DNA from: DASQZK01 sp963764345 | GTDB taxonomy: Bacteria > Bacteroidota > Bacteroidia > Bacteroidales > GCA-2748055 | Direction of reading: 5' to 3' | Assembly (NCBI GenBank): GCA_963764345.1 | Contig: CAVXSF010000009.1 | Location: forward strand, 620,001 to 684,000 | DNA length: 64,000 bases | Shown here: positions 9,501 through 18,274 of the stretch, in pieces | How the letters are laid out: every line of letters starts with the position of its first letter | How positions within the stretch are numbered: the first letter of the stretch is position 1 | The notes under the pieces: model-generated | What the model was told of the DNA's origin: nothing | Seen by the model: only the letters and a program-made list of their open reading frames with translations | The model's database searches: none | Made by a program: the position numbers and the translations under genes

Positions 9501-9827
9501 TCTCCCTCTAACTACCTGGTTTCAATCCTTGACAATACAAATTCCAAATTACATGACCGTCTAAGGTTTTCAGATTACTACCTGGAGAATGGAGACTATC
9601 TGAGGCTGGACAATGTCTCCCTGGGATATAATCTGAAAATCAGAAACGTCATTCATCAGATGAGAATATACACGACCATCACCAACATCATGCTTCTAAC
9701 GAAATACAGCGGCATCGACCCCGAAGTGGGCAGCGGTACCGGTGACGGATTAACTCCGGGCTGGGATACCAGATCATTCTATCCCCGGTCATCAACATTC
9801 TTATTCGGTATTGATATAAAATTTTAA
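6594..9827 (+). CDS. SusC-like TonB-dependent outer membrane transporter with STN domain
   Basis: 1077 residues. The order is a signal segment (about 22-45), an STN (secretin/TonB short N-terminal) domain (about 52-105, SLAEALDKIENQL), a carboxypeptidase-like regulatory domain (about 127-205, IKGRVTNSSGEPIIGVTV), the plug (about 210-330, LRGIGTISANNEPLIIIDGV and GTRGSNGVIIV), and a long barrel ending in an aromatic strand (FLFGIDIKF). SusC proteins import large oligosaccharides together with the SusD lid. The STN domain marks it as a signalling transporter that works with the FecR/sigma pair upstream. SusD begins four bases after the stop. The neighbouring GH76 and GH125 enzymes indicate alpha-mannan fragments as cargo. 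Confidence 0.93.
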   Translation: MKKNLVFNGLTSHYYLKKISRIMRLTVFLILVAAFTVNANTVMSQSLKLTINFENASLAEALDKIENQLSVGFLIPSDLLKDQHKINMSFKDAPLETVLRKILDSDHYGYKLVGNNVVITRKIAEQPLSIKGRVTNSSGEPIIGVTVSIKGTTQGTITNLDGVYELENIPPDAELVFSFVGMKTQTIPVEGKSRIDVVMTEDRIGIEEVVAIGYGTARKEELTSSVFKVTPESFQPSAVNNPIDLIKGKVPGLTIVNQAGNDPNSTPQVNLRGIGTISANNEPLIIIDGVYGTISDLNMLNPNDIESFNVLKDGASAAIYGTRGSNGVIIVDTKSGLRDTSALEYSSYFYFEKPRRNPQVLNADQYLEVMRRLGYKTDQIDKGYNTNWIDQLMSDKLSSYHSLSFMNSSKKSDYRISIGYKDANGIILNTYNKSANFRLNFNNEINKWLKINGIVGGSRINQRFTNYSALDEAMKYDPTAPVYNPDGTFYEYPGVGPSNPVALLDQVNNSAINSRLNASLRSTFTINPELNLSIKGSSFIKDTENTFFEDIDSRNSVFTGIPGTATKGASFYIENVFESLVNYYHNFNKNSIKVMGGYSFIENTLSTSSMTNRGFVTNSLGAYDIGSGSYLTDGKATMESNKETSRLIAFFGRFNYSYAGKYLLNLSVRREGSSVFGVNNKWGWFPAISGAWRLTKEPFMKNLSFINELKIRAGFGITGRSQGIPNYQSLARIGADGNAYYNNTWITTYGPVSNPNPFLRWERSKEFNVGTDFTLFNNNLSGSIDVYSRVTADLLGVFNTQTPPSLEPTIFTNVGTVKNQGIELSLSFPVLHIGEFSWNSSLTYAYNKNEVVSLSNGNFGVEKIPYQDYGNVAASLYILTQGIPIGTFYGYKFDRIDANGKWVFQDLNHDGKIEENIDYTYLGSGLPKHNYSLSGIMHYKKIDLSFNFIGAAGFKVFNEKRLWYENTANSPSNYLVSILDNTNSKLHDRLRFSDYYLENGDYLRLDNVSLGYNLKIRNVIHQMRIYTTITNIMLLTKYSGIDPEVGSGTGDGLTPGWDTRSFYPRSSTFLFGIDIKF

Positions 9828-9831
9828 CATC

Positions 9832-11434
9832 ATGGTAAGGAAAATAACTTTCATATTTGCACTGGCCGCCCTTTTGAATCAGTCGTGTACAGATCTGCAT
9901 GAACAGGTATTCAGTGAAGTAACTTCAAATAATTTCTACCGGACTAAAGAAGAAGTTGAAGCAGCAGTTATGCGACCCTATTCCCACCTGAGGCAGATTT
10001 ATCTCAATTTTTCCACCAATGGCTGCGGGGTATACCTGTTAGAAGAGCTTTCAACCGACGAGGCTGCCTGGCCAACCAAGGGCAGAGACGGATACGATAA
10101 CGGAAACTGGATAAGATTGCACAGACATGAATGGACAGTTGAGGACGGTTCTTTCTATAATACCTGGAATGATCTGTATAAAGGAATCGCCTTTTGTAAT
10201 AATATGCTGGTTGATCTGGATAAGACAAAAGCCGTCAGTGATGAACAAAAAACTGAATACAATGCCGAACTTAGGGCTATAAGAGCATATTACCATTATT
10301 ACCTCCTCGATCTTTTTGGAAACGTGCCGATTATTACCAGCCTGGATCAGTTCAACCCAAAAAACAATACCAGCGAAGAAGTCTATAACTTCATTGAAAC
10401 TGAAATTCTTGATGTAAGGGATAAACTATTAAAAACAGGAGATCCGGGATGGTATGGTCGTTTTACCTACGAAGCCGCCAATGCTTTACTTTCACGATTA
10501 TACCTCAATGCAGAAAAATACACCGGCACTCCGCAATGGCAAAAATGTATTGACATAAGTCAGAGTTTTATAAATGAGGCTGTGTTCAAACTCGATAATT
10601 CCTGGCAAACTCCATTCTCAACCAATAATGATCAGGTTTCCGGGGAAAACATATTTGTGATCCCGGGTGATGCTGTCTATGCCAACGAGAATCAGCTGAT
10701 GTTCCAGTTTACAACGCACTGGGCACAAAGAGTTCCCCAGTTTGCCTATGAAGGGAACGGAGGATTTAACGGAATGGTTTCGGTAAGAGAATTTATTGAA
10801 ACCTTCGATACTCTGAATGATAAACGGTGCTTCTTTGACTCGAGGAGTTTAATAGCCGGCAACGAGAACGACACTACATTTTCACGCGGACAGTTTATGT
10901 GGGGACCTCAATGGGGGGTAGACGGTTCTCCGGTACTGGGCACAAACGAATATAACGGTCAGCAACTGAACTTCAGCCTTGATGTACCTGACATGGAAAA
11001 CGGAGATGAGGCATCAGGTGCAAGGAATATTAAATACAGGGTTAAATACGGTTCAAACGGATTTGATAATGACATCGTAATTTTCAGACTGGCAGAAATC
11101 TATTTCAATCTTGCTGAAGCAAGTCTGAGACAGAACGGAACAGTAAATCCGGATGCTCTTCTGGGAATAAATGAGATTCGAAAAAGAGCTGGTGTCAGTA
11201 CATACTCCTCCTCTAGATCTGACCCTTAATGAGCTGCTTGCCGAAAAAGGCAGGGAGATGTGCTACGAAGGTCTCCGGAGAACTGATATGATCCGTTTCG
11301 GAAACTACACGGATAAAAGATGGGACAAACCAATCAGTGAAGACTTCAGAACCTTGTATCCCATTCCGCAAATAAGTATTAACAATAATCCTAACCTGAA
11401 ACAAAATCAAGGTTATCCACAATCATCACAATAA
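9832..11434 (+). CDS. SusD/RagB-like surface glycan-binding lipoprotein, frameshifted
   Basis: The first ORF (9832-11229) has a lipoprotein signal (ALLNQSC, lipid Cys near residue 19) and TPR-like SusD helices such as YNAELRAIRAYYHYYLLDLFGNVP. It runs out of frame after KRAGVSTYS. The C-terminal part (LDLTLNELLAEKGREMCYEGLRRTDMIR and on to 11434) lies in the next frame. One extra base near 11205-11215, in TCCTCCTCTAG, accounts for the break. Joined, the protein is about 533 residues, the normal SusD length. It would form the lid of the SusC transporter encoded just upstream. The frame break may be a sequence error or a recent mutation. Confidence 0.88.
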
Positions 11435-11456
11435 TTAATAACTAAAATTAAAAAAA

Positions 11457-12506
11457 ATGAAAAACAATTTCATTCGCTCTAAAAATTTAAGCAGGTTTCT
11501 TGCCATTTCCATACTTTTAACGGCATTCACAACATCCTGTAAAAAAGATGACTCCTCTCCTAAATCAAACAACTCCGATCTTCTGACTGAGATTCAGACC
11601 GTTCAGGGCCTTTTAAATGGCGCCCAGGAAGGAAATGCCGTAGGCGACTACATACTTGGCTCTGTTACTACCCTTCAGGATGCATTGAGTGCAGCTCAGA
11701 CTGTTTCCGGTGATGCAACATCTACTCAGGACGCCCTGGATCAGGCTTTTACAAATCTCCAGGATGCACAGTATTCCTTCCAGGCCAATCAGATTGAAGA
11801 CGCTTCTCTCGAGTTCTCCGCCAACGGTTCCGACAGCACTCTGGCTGTTGAACAAAGTGATAATTCGGCAGAGATTTTCAACTTATCAGTCTTTACTTTC
11901 GAAGCATGGGTTTACTATACTGACAAACCTGGATTCTTCGGACAAATTGCATCCACCGAATTTTATGAAGGCGGCCTGAGAGGCTGGAACCTGAGGATCG
12001 GTGATGGCGATGCCCTTGACTTCGCAATAGCCGACAGCGCAGAAAGCAGATTGCAACCCGATGTGACTGAGCATCCTGAAGCAATCGTTCCAAGAAATGA
12101 ATGGGTTCATGTAGCATGTACCTTTGACGGCACAACCATGAAATCCTATATCAACGGGAATCTTATCGGGTCCCTGGATGCCTCTGTCCTAACCAACATC
12201 GCTCAAACGGCCACGTTAGATGGAGCACAGCCTCTGGTTCTCGGCAACAGCGCCGGATTCAAACAGCCGGAAAGAAGGCTTGTCGGAAAACTATTTGATA
12301 TAAGATTCTATAACGTGGCAAGAACTGCAACAGAAATTGCCAGCGACAAAGATTATATTCTGACCGGGGATGAAAGCGGACTGGTAGCATACTGGCCAAT
12401 CGCCAAGGCAACATCAAACACTTTGATCACTGATGCTGCCAAAAATCTACAGGGAGAAAATAATCTGCAGCTGGAAGATGGCGCCATCGTTTCAACACGT
12501 AATTAA
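11457..12506 (+). CDS. LamG-domain surface lipoprotein of the mannan locus
   Basis: 349 residues. The lipoprotein signal ends at TAFTTSC (lipid Cys near residue 28). A helical linker rich in Ala/Gln (about 45-110) resembles FIVAR-type spacers. A concanavalin-like LamG domain follows (about 120-345), with FTFEAWVYY, NEWVHVACTFDG and MKSYINGNLIGS typical of such folds. Its place after SusC/SusD suggests a cell-surface glycan-binding protein that helps capture mannan. No catalytic motif is seen. It is probably transcribed with SusC/D, and a strong terminator follows. Confidence 0.8.
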   Translation: MKNNFIRSKNLSRFLAISILLTAFTTSCKKDDSSPKSNNSDLLTEIQTVQGLLNGAQEGNAVGDYILGSVTTLQDALSAAQTVSGDATSTQDALDQAFTNLQDAQYSFQANQIEDASLEFSANGSDSTLAVEQSDNSAEIFNLSVFTFEAWVYYTDKPGFFGQIASTEFYEGGLRGWNLRIGDGDALDFAIADSAESRLQPDVTEHPEAIVPRNEWVHVACTFDGTTMKSYINGNLIGSLDASVLTNIAQTATLDGAQPLVLGNSAGFKQPERRLVGKLFDIRFYNVARTATEIASDKDYILTGDESGLVAYWPIAKATSNTLITDAAKNLQGENNLQLEDGAIVSTRN

Positions 12507-12515
12507 TTATCCTGA

Positions 12516-12560
12516 AAGAAATGATTGACCCGTTTAAAGAGGTCAATCATTTCTTAATTT
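12516..12560 (+). terminator. Rho-independent terminator after the LamG lipoprotein
   Basis: AAGAAATGATTGACC (12516-12530) pairs perfectly with GGTCAATCATTTCTT (12541-12555) around a 10-base loop. TTAATTTT overlaps and follows the 3' arm. It separates the transporter/binding genes from the GH76 gene. Confidence 0.8.
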
Positions 12561-12641
12561 TAAGAGCCGGATTTCTGTAAATTTATTTACTGAATTTCAG
12601 GATACGGATATTACTGCTTCTTTTTACTACAGGTTTTTGAT

Positions 12642-13784
12642 ATGAAAATATATTCCATGTACATATTCCTCCTCCTGACACTTATTGCCTGCAATAAATC
12701 CAATGATGTGAATCTTGACAATTTCCCGGATAGCACGCTGAATGATTCTCTCTGGATTGAAAGAGCACAAAATGCTTATGATGATCTGCAAACGGTTTAC
12801 TGGAATCCGGCTGAAAACCGGTTCTATTCAGATAATTTTAAAAATACCAACCTGAATTACTGGTGGCAGGCCCATGCCCTTGATGCTCTTGTCGATAAAA
12901 ATATCAGGATGCAGGATACCTCCGGCACTGAGATGGCACAACTGATCGACGGCATTAAATCGGCAAATGACAACAGTTTAATTAACTCATTCTATGATGA
13001 TATGGAATGGATGGCACTGGCACTCTTCAGATCTTACGAGATCACCGGGGATCATTCCTTCCTGGATGAATCAAAAAATCTGTGGGAGGATATAAAAAAA
13101 GGCTGGAACACCATCCATGATGGAGGAATCGCGTGGAACAAAACGCAGACCGATTATAAAAATATGCCCGCCAATGCTCCGGCTGTCATCCTCTCCTATA
13201 AATTATTTCAACTTGAAAAAAATGCGGATGACAGTATTTTTGGGAACAAAATTCTTACTTGGGTGGAAAATAATCTCGTTGATGAATATTCCGGCAAAGT
13301 ATACGATGGCCTTGGCAGAAACGGCACCGACCAGGTAGATACTGAATGGCAGTTCACGTATAACTATGGTATATATATCGGCGCCTGTGTTGAGAAATAC
13401 CAGGTTACAAATGACTATTCCTATATTGAAAAGGCTATCAAATCAGCAGATTATGCAATAATTTCCCTGGTTAAGCCGGGAACGGAAATCCTGAAAGACG
13501 AGGGAACAGGAGATGGTGGTCTGTTTAAAGGAATATTCATACGGTATCTGATGAACCTGACTGAAGTCGATGAGATCCCTGACGCCATCAGGCAAAAATA
13601 CATCGGTTTTCTTCAAACAAACGCCGAATCCCTATGGAATAACGGGACGGTTAAGGATCCATACATACAGTTTTCCTCCGACTGGACACAACCTCCTGCC
13701 AGGGTTATCGATTTATCAGTACAGTTGAGCGGACAATTCATGCTTGAGATTATGGCTGATCTTGAAAATAAGAAGCTTTTGTAA
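12642..13784 (+). CDS. GH76 endo-alpha-1,6-mannanase lipoprotein
   Basis: 380 residues with a lipoprotein signal (TLIAC, Cys17). The family GH76 (alpha/alpha)6 fold is recognisable from NYWWQAHALDAL (about 72-83) and the paired catalytic aspartates in SFYDDMEWMALAL (D119/D120). Further family features are DGGIAWN and NAPAVILSYKLF. GH76 enzymes cut the alpha-1,6-mannose backbone of fungal-type mannan inside the chain. The lipid anchor suggests display on the cell surface or in the periplasm. The GH125 gene follows after 16 bases, so the two are very likely co-transcribed. Confidence 0.9.
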   Translation: MKIYSMYIFLLLTLIACNKSNDVNLDNFPDSTLNDSLWIERAQNAYDDLQTVYWNPAENRFYSDNFKNTNLNYWWQAHALDALVDKNIRMQDTSGTEMAQLIDGIKSANDNSLINSFYDDMEWMALALFRSYEITGDHSFLDESKNLWEDIKKGWNTIHDGGIAWNKTQTDYKNMPANAPAVILSYKLFQLEKNADDSIFGNKILTWVENNLVDEYSGKVYDGLGRNGTDQVDTEWQFTYNYGIYIGACVEKYQVTNDYSYIEKAIKSADYAIISLVKPGTEILKDEGTGDGGLFKGIFIRYLMNLTEVDEIPDAIRQKYIGFLQTNAESLWNNGTVKDPYIQFSSDWTQPPARVIDLSVQLSGQFMLEIMADLENKKLL

Positions 13785-13800
13785 AATCCAATCCATTATC

Positions 13801-15231
13801 ATGATTGACAGAAGAAAATTTTTAAAAACGGGGGCTATTTCTGCAACCGGCCTGACCCTATTGGGAAAATCAGGTTTTGCAGCCGGAATTTATAACAGCG
13901 ACTATGTAAGCAACAGACCCTCTCCATCCGACAGAAAATTTACTTCGGAATCAGTTGAGGAAACCATAGAGAAAGCCAAAAAGAAGATCGGGGATCCGAA
14001 ACTCTCATGGATGTTTGAAAACTGTTTTCCAAATACACTCGATACCACTGTCGATTACAATATAGAAAACGGGGAATCTGATACATTTGTCATCACCGGG
14101 GATATTGACGCGATGTGGCTCCGGGATTCCTCTGCCCAGGTTTGGCCGTATCTTCCCTTAGCTTCAGATGATGATAAACTTAAATCATTACTTTCCGGGG
14201 TAATTCGTCGCCAGACTCGTTGTATTTTACTGGATCCCTACGCCAATGCATTCTATAAAGAACAGGTAACAGGTGAATGGAAAGATGATCTCACAGACAT
14301 GAAACCCGGAGTGCATGAGCGTAAATGGGAAATTGATTCACTTTGTTATCCTGTCCGGCTGGCCTATAATTACTGGCAGAAAACAGGTGATGGTTCCGTA
14401 TTTGATAAAGACTGGCAGAATGCTGCAGCCCTTACGCTGATGACCTTCAGGGAGCAACAGAGGAAAAGCGGACCCGGACCCTACCATTTTCAAAGAATGA
14501 CAACGAGACAATTGGACACCCTGTCAAACGACGGGTACGGCAGACCTGTGCGTCCCGTTGGCCTGATAAATTCTTCCTTCCGCCCCTCTGATGATGCTAC
14601 TACCTTTGGGTTCCTGATCCCTTCAAATCTCTTTGCCGTCCTTAGCCTGAAACAGATGGCTGAAATCAGTGAAAAAATAACGGGCGACATGACCTTTGCA
14701 CAAAAATGCAGGGATCTCTCCCATGAAGTTGAACAGGCAATTCAACAATACGGGATTGCAGATCATCCCGTTTATGGAAGAGTTTATGCTTATGAAACAG
14801 ATGGTTTTGGAAATGCAACATTCATGGATGATGCCAATGCCCCAAACCTGTTGGCTCTGCCCTATCTGGGTTGTGTGCCGGAAAATGACGAGATTTATCA
14901 GAACACACGTAAGCTGGTCTGGAGCAGTAATAATCCCTATTTTTTCAAAGGGAAGGCCGGTGAAGGAATTGGAGGTCCGCATGTAGGATACAACATGATA
15001 TGGCCTATGAGTATTATTATGTATGCTATGACAAGCGATGATGACCAGGAAATTTCCAGTTGTATAAAAACACTCCGGGATACGGATGCCGGAACAGGTT
15101 TTATGCACGAATCATTCAACAAGGATAACCCCGGAAAATTTACAAGATCCTGGTTTGCCTGGGCAAATACAATTTTTGGAGAGTTAATTCTTAAACTGAT
15201 CAGGGAGGGAAAAGAAAATTGCTTCAGGTAA
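13801..15231 (+). CDS. GH125 exo-alpha-1,6-mannosidase
   Basis: The likely start is the ATG at 13801, which avoids overlap with GH76 and gives a clean twin-arginine-like leader (DRRKFLKTGAISATG); the protein is then 476 residues. Family GH125 (formerly DUF1237) is shown by ITGDIDAMWLRDSSAQVWPY (about 98-117), RRQTRCILLDPYANAF and the C-terminal HESFNKDNPGKFTRSWFAWANT. GH125 enzymes release mannose from the non-reducing end of alpha-1,6-linked oligosaccharides, which finishes what GH76 starts. It is probably exported to the periplasm. It is the last gene of the mannan locus. Confidence 0.9.
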   Translation: MIDRRKFLKTGAISATGLTLLGKSGFAAGIYNSDYVSNRPSPSDRKFTSESVEETIEKAKKKIGDPKLSWMFENCFPNTLDTTVDYNIENGESDTFVITGDIDAMWLRDSSAQVWPYLPLASDDDKLKSLLSGVIRRQTRCILLDPYANAFYKEQVTGEWKDDLTDMKPGVHERKWEIDSLCYPVRLAYNYWQKTGDGSVFDKDWQNAAALTLMTFREQQRKSGPGPYHFQRMTTRQLDTLSNDGYGRPVRPVGLINSSFRPSDDATTFGFLIPSNLFAVLSLKQMAEISEKITGDMTFAQKCRDLSHEVEQAIQQYGIADHPVYGRVYAYETDGFGNATFMDDANAPNLLALPYLGCVPENDEIYQNTRKLVWSSNNPYFFKGKAGEGIGGPHVGYNMIWPMSIIMYAMTSDDDQEISSCIKTLRDTDAGTGFMHESFNKDNPGKFTRSWFAWANTIFGELILKLIREGKENCFR

Positions 15232-15499
15232 CCGGGCAACTCGTTACCCACCGGTAAGTATTTTTTTTCCTTCACCACCTCTCTCTATTCAACCTCACAC
15301 GAGTTATCTTCACCGGCGGAATGCACCCCGCTAATATTTAAATTATACGTCCGGTAAAGTCTGCCATTCATTTTCAACCCATCGCGGGCTTTAATTTCCG
15401 GAAAATATCAATCAAGATACAAGGCTTGTAGCCAAAGGAATATAATCCTTACATTTTCAAAAATCCAGCAATCGCATCCGGCCGGAATTTTAAATCCCT

Positions 15500-16153
15500 T
15501 CAATTAGCTTCCAAATATTCAATAAGCTGAACAATGCTGTCCTGATTCTCGTATTTTACATCATGCTTTTTGACATAGGCCTTAAACAAATCCTTCTTGT
15601 CATCATAGATTCTCATCAATTGCTTCATGTTGATAAACCTGTTCAATTCCCCATTTTTCTTCAGCCAATAATAAGAGTACGGTATTACTTCATAATCATC
15701 CGGCAATTTTAACGCATAAGCCCTGCCCCCAGACAAAATCGACGAATATGTAGTAGCGGATGAAGTCTGGGATGTGCCTCCGTAACCAGACGGTTTGCCC
15801 GGAGGTATCACCCTGCACTTGTGCTCAGCATACAAATCACATGTTGAATGAGATATTAATTCAACAAATTTATTGTTCAATGTAATAAACTTCCTGTCTT
15901 TGATAAAAACCGTATCTATAAGTTCCATCTCCGTCTTTCCTATCGCCAGCATATTACCATTATCTTTGAAAATCATTTCTTCAGTCAGCGAATTATAATT
16001 AAGCAAAGCATTATTCTTTATTCCATTTTTCATCAGGATAGTCCCCTGGGTAAATTCAGGAAACAGGTAATGTGAAAGTTCTACAGCGTTATTTTGTGAA
16101 TATAACGTGGTAAACGACAAGCTGAAAATCAAAAAGTAAAATAAACGTTTCAT
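15500..16153 (-). CDS. Secreted protein of unknown function
   Basis: 217 residues with a clear signal peptide (residues 1-19, cleaved after TTLYS). Beta-rich segments MIFKDNGNMLAIG and VFIKDRKFITLNNKFVEL suggest a small beta sandwich. A Gly/Ser-rich stretch (about 122-142) and a charged helical C-terminus follow. I do not recognise the family beyond a resemblance to small periplasmic proteins found widely in Bacteroidetes. It is transcribed alone, convergent with the mannan locus. Confidence 0.6.
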   Translation of the reverse strand: MKRLFYFLIFSLSFTTLYSQNNAVELSHYLFPEFTQGTILMKNGIKNNALLNYNSLTEEMIFKDNGNMLAIGKTEMELIDTVFIKDRKFITLNNKFVELISHSTCDLYAEHKCRVIPPGKPSGYGGTSQTSSATTYSSILSGGRAYALKLPDDYEVIPYSYYWLKKNGELNRFINMKQLMRIYDDKKDLFKAYVKKHDVKYENQDSIVQLIEYLEAN

Positions 16154-16579
16154 GGTTTAACCCTTACATTATGAATAGAATCATCAAATATACAACGGAC
16201 AGATCTGACATTTATGCTGAATTTATTGACAGGTTTTTGTATTTCTGAGTCATGTTAAATGAAGATGCCCATAATCAGACAGCCCTAATTTCAATGTGAT
16301 CAGCTTTACGAATTTAACGGAGACTCTTTGCGTTGGATTGTGATCGATTCGTTTTTACGGGCATAAACTTCCGTTCGTCCGACCAAAATACGAAATTAAT
16401 TCGCTCATTCCCATGATCAACATTATTTCCTCATTGCCAATTTTGAAACGTCTTCTCTCCCTTAAAAATCTAAGAATCTTTTTATTAGAATTGACAGGTG
16501 ATGCATCTTTTTATCTTTCTAAGCAGACAAGAAAAGACAAGTCATTGGAAAGCCATAGGCCAACGGCATCTTGAAATAA
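16154..16579. other. Intergenic, nothing recognised
   Basis: No open frame of note, no repeat and no clear promoter were found. It leads into a stretch of gene fragments around the toxin-antitoxin pair. Confidence 0.4.
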
Positions 16580-16729
16580 TACATCTTAGCGGTTAGCCTG
16601 AAGAATAATTATCTCCGGCAGATGCAGTACACGGCCGGGCATAAGTATGTAGCTCAGGCGGAGAGATCTCTGCTGAATAATCTGGATAAGCTGCAGGACG
16701 GAACAAATAAATATCATCCGCTGGGTTAA
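16580..16729 (+). pseudogene. C-terminal fragment of a tyrosine site-specific recombinase
   Basis: The open stretch translates to about 49 residues and includes YLRQMQYTAGHKYVAQAERS and ends NKYHPLG. The pattern GHKYV..AER.-LNNL..L...-NK.HPL is typical of the extreme C-terminus of Bacteroidetes tyrosine integrases. The catalytic Tyr that normally follows AER is replaced by Ser, and the rest of the enzyme is missing, so this is a dead remnant. It marks a past mobile element next to the toxin-antitoxin genes. Confidence 0.5.
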
Positions 16730-16758
16730 ACTATAAGTGAATATTAATCGTTAAATTT

Positions 16759-17025
16759 ATGGAAACAATGGTACCGGAAATTATGAACACAACAAAGATC
16801 AGGAAAGAGCTTCATGATTACATCGACAATGGCGACGAGCGTTTTTTGAGACTGATGCATGCGGTAGTTACCGCCTACGAAAGCGATGAAGAAGACTATA
16901 CTCTTCCGGGTACTTCCCTGGATGTGGAAAATTATAAGACCAGGATACAAAAAGCCCGAGAAAGGGTAAAAGCCGGGTATTATACTACACAGGAGGATCT
17001 GGAAAAGGAAATGGAGCAATGGTAA
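16759..17025 (+). CDS. Antitoxin of a ParE/RelE-type module
   Basis: An 88-residue acidic protein with the helical segment KIRKELHDYIDNGDERFLRLMHAV and a Tyr/Glu-rich C-terminus (GYYTTQEDLEKEMEQW). Size, acidity and a 7-base overlap with the toxin gene fit the antitoxins found beside ParE-like toxins in Bacteroidetes. An internal Met (residue 9) could also be the start. It would bind and neutralise the toxin and repress the pair, though no DNA-binding domain is obvious. Confidence 0.75.
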   Translation: METMVPEIMNTTKIRKELHDYIDNGDERFLRLMHAVVTAYESDEEDYTLPGTSLDVENYKTRIQKARERVKAGYYTTQEDLEKEMEQW

Positions 17026-17342
17026 AGAAAAATTATAAGGTCATCTGGGAAGATGATGCCAAAGTTTCATTACACAGGATATACAATTATATTAAAAAGA
17101 AAGAATCCATTGATCAGGCGGTAAAAGTACGGAATGAAATCCGTGATCTGGCTAAAGATCTGGGATTTATACCTCACAAGTATGTCGAAGATCCCTACTT
17201 AAAAGATGAGCCCGGGGATATCCGTTTTAAGGCAATATGGAGTTACAAAATCGTTTATGAAATCACTTCTGACACAGTTATTATCCTGGATATCTTCCAT
17301 ACCAGCCGGGATCCTGGCAACCTGAAACAAATAAAAAAATGA
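17019..17342 (+). CDS. ParE/RelE-superfamily toxin
   Basis: 107 residues, basic, with the RelE/ParE fold pattern: YKVIWEDDAKVSLHRIYNYI at the N-terminus, then AVKVRNEIRDLAKDL, and the terminal strands SYKIVYEITSDTVIILDIFHTSRDP. The closing FHTSRDP is the usual ParE C-terminus. ParE-type toxins poison gyrase or act on ribosome-bound mRNA; which applies is not visible. It overlaps the antitoxin by 7 bases. A weak hairpin with a T6 run (17369-17386) follows. Confidence 0.8.
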   Translation: MVKKNYKVIWEDDAKVSLHRIYNYIKKKESIDQAVKVRNEIRDLAKDLGFIPHKYVEDPYLKDEPGDIRFKAIWSYKIVYEITSDTVIILDIFHTSRDPGNLKQIKK

Positions 17343-17433
17343 GCCCGTAATCCTTCCCACACCCAACCCTTCTGCAGAAGTTTTTTGTCAGTAGTAAAAA
17401 ATGCTAATTTGAATCTACCATGACGTTCTTCAC

Positions 17434-17448
17434 AAACCTGTCAGGTTT
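17434..17448. repeat. Short perfect palindrome AAACCTG-T-CAGGTTT
   Basis: A 7-base inverted repeat around one base, just upstream of the RHS fragment. It resembles the core of REP-type palindromes (compare the CTGACAGG words in the RAYT-linked repeats), but it is short and could be coincidental. Confidence 0.4.
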
Positions 17449-17450
17449 AC

Positions 17451-17612
17451 GCTCCGTCAAATACCCAAGTGGTTGTAAACAACAATGCCCGGTTTGTTGA
17501 ACAACACGACTATTACCCGTTCGGCCTGGACTTCGCCGGACGACAGGGTGGGAATATCAAGTACCGCTATAACGTAACCCTTAAACCATCTTCACCTCTG
17601 CCAAATAAATGA
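17451..17612 (+). pseudogene. RHS/YD-repeat protein fragment
   Basis: The frame reads APSNTQVV..., then EQHDYYPFGLDF and IKYRYN before a stop at 17610. The segment DYYPFG(L)...(N)KY+YN is the hallmark of the C-terminal core of RHS/YD-repeat proteins in Bacteroidetes, normally followed by GKELQ. Here the sequence diverges right after KYRYN and no full gene surrounds it. It is a decayed piece of a large polymorphic-toxin-like or surface gene. Confidence 0.6.
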
Positions 17613-17706
17613 TTGGAAGGTTTTTATTCCCAAAGCGGCAGATTTCCCGGAAGAAGTCCTTCCTGATTCTGAACCTGCTTATCCCGAAATTAAATCTGAT
17701 CGATAA

Positions 17707-18274
17707 TCAATCTCTGGTTCCGGTCCCAAAGAAACGTTAACCGGCTCCTTGCTAAAATTTAGAGGAAAAGGGCCGGAGGCTTACGGTGCAATTTATTTTA
17801 ACAAAATCCGGTTTTTATTGGAGTGAGGTTTGGATTTTTCTGAACGTTTTCGGGGGTTTTCCGGTTATGTGAGTATTCCGGGCAAACCTGCCCCAGGTTC
17901 CAAATGAGATGCGTGAGAATCGATAAAAAGGCCTCAGGATGAAAAATTTATATTTCAGGATTCAGATTCTCCCGTTCAGGATCTTATCCTGAATGGAAGA
18001 ATTTGTATCTTAATACTTTAAAATCGCATCCTGACGTGTTAAATTTGTATCCTGAGGGACGTAAAAATATATGCAATCCGGAAAGAAATTAAGGATTGCT
18101 GTTTATTCCAGCCGGCAGTTCACATTAGGTTTGATTCAAAAGTCGGGGCGTTCACTGGTTACTTGAATCCGGCTGTATCGTTTTAATTAAATATAGTAGT
18201 ATTGTAAAATTCAGGAATGCGCAAGGAGCACCCTATTTGAAACTTTGACATTTCCGGGACAAATTTGAATTGCA
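17707..18274. other. Intergenic, decayed DNA
   Basis: Just before this gap a further coding-like scrap (about 17578-17706, ending PEIKSDR and a stop) remains in another frame. Beyond it no gene is visible. Several ATCCTGA/TCAGGAT words recur between 17930 and 18060 but form no regular repeat. Confidence 0.35.
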
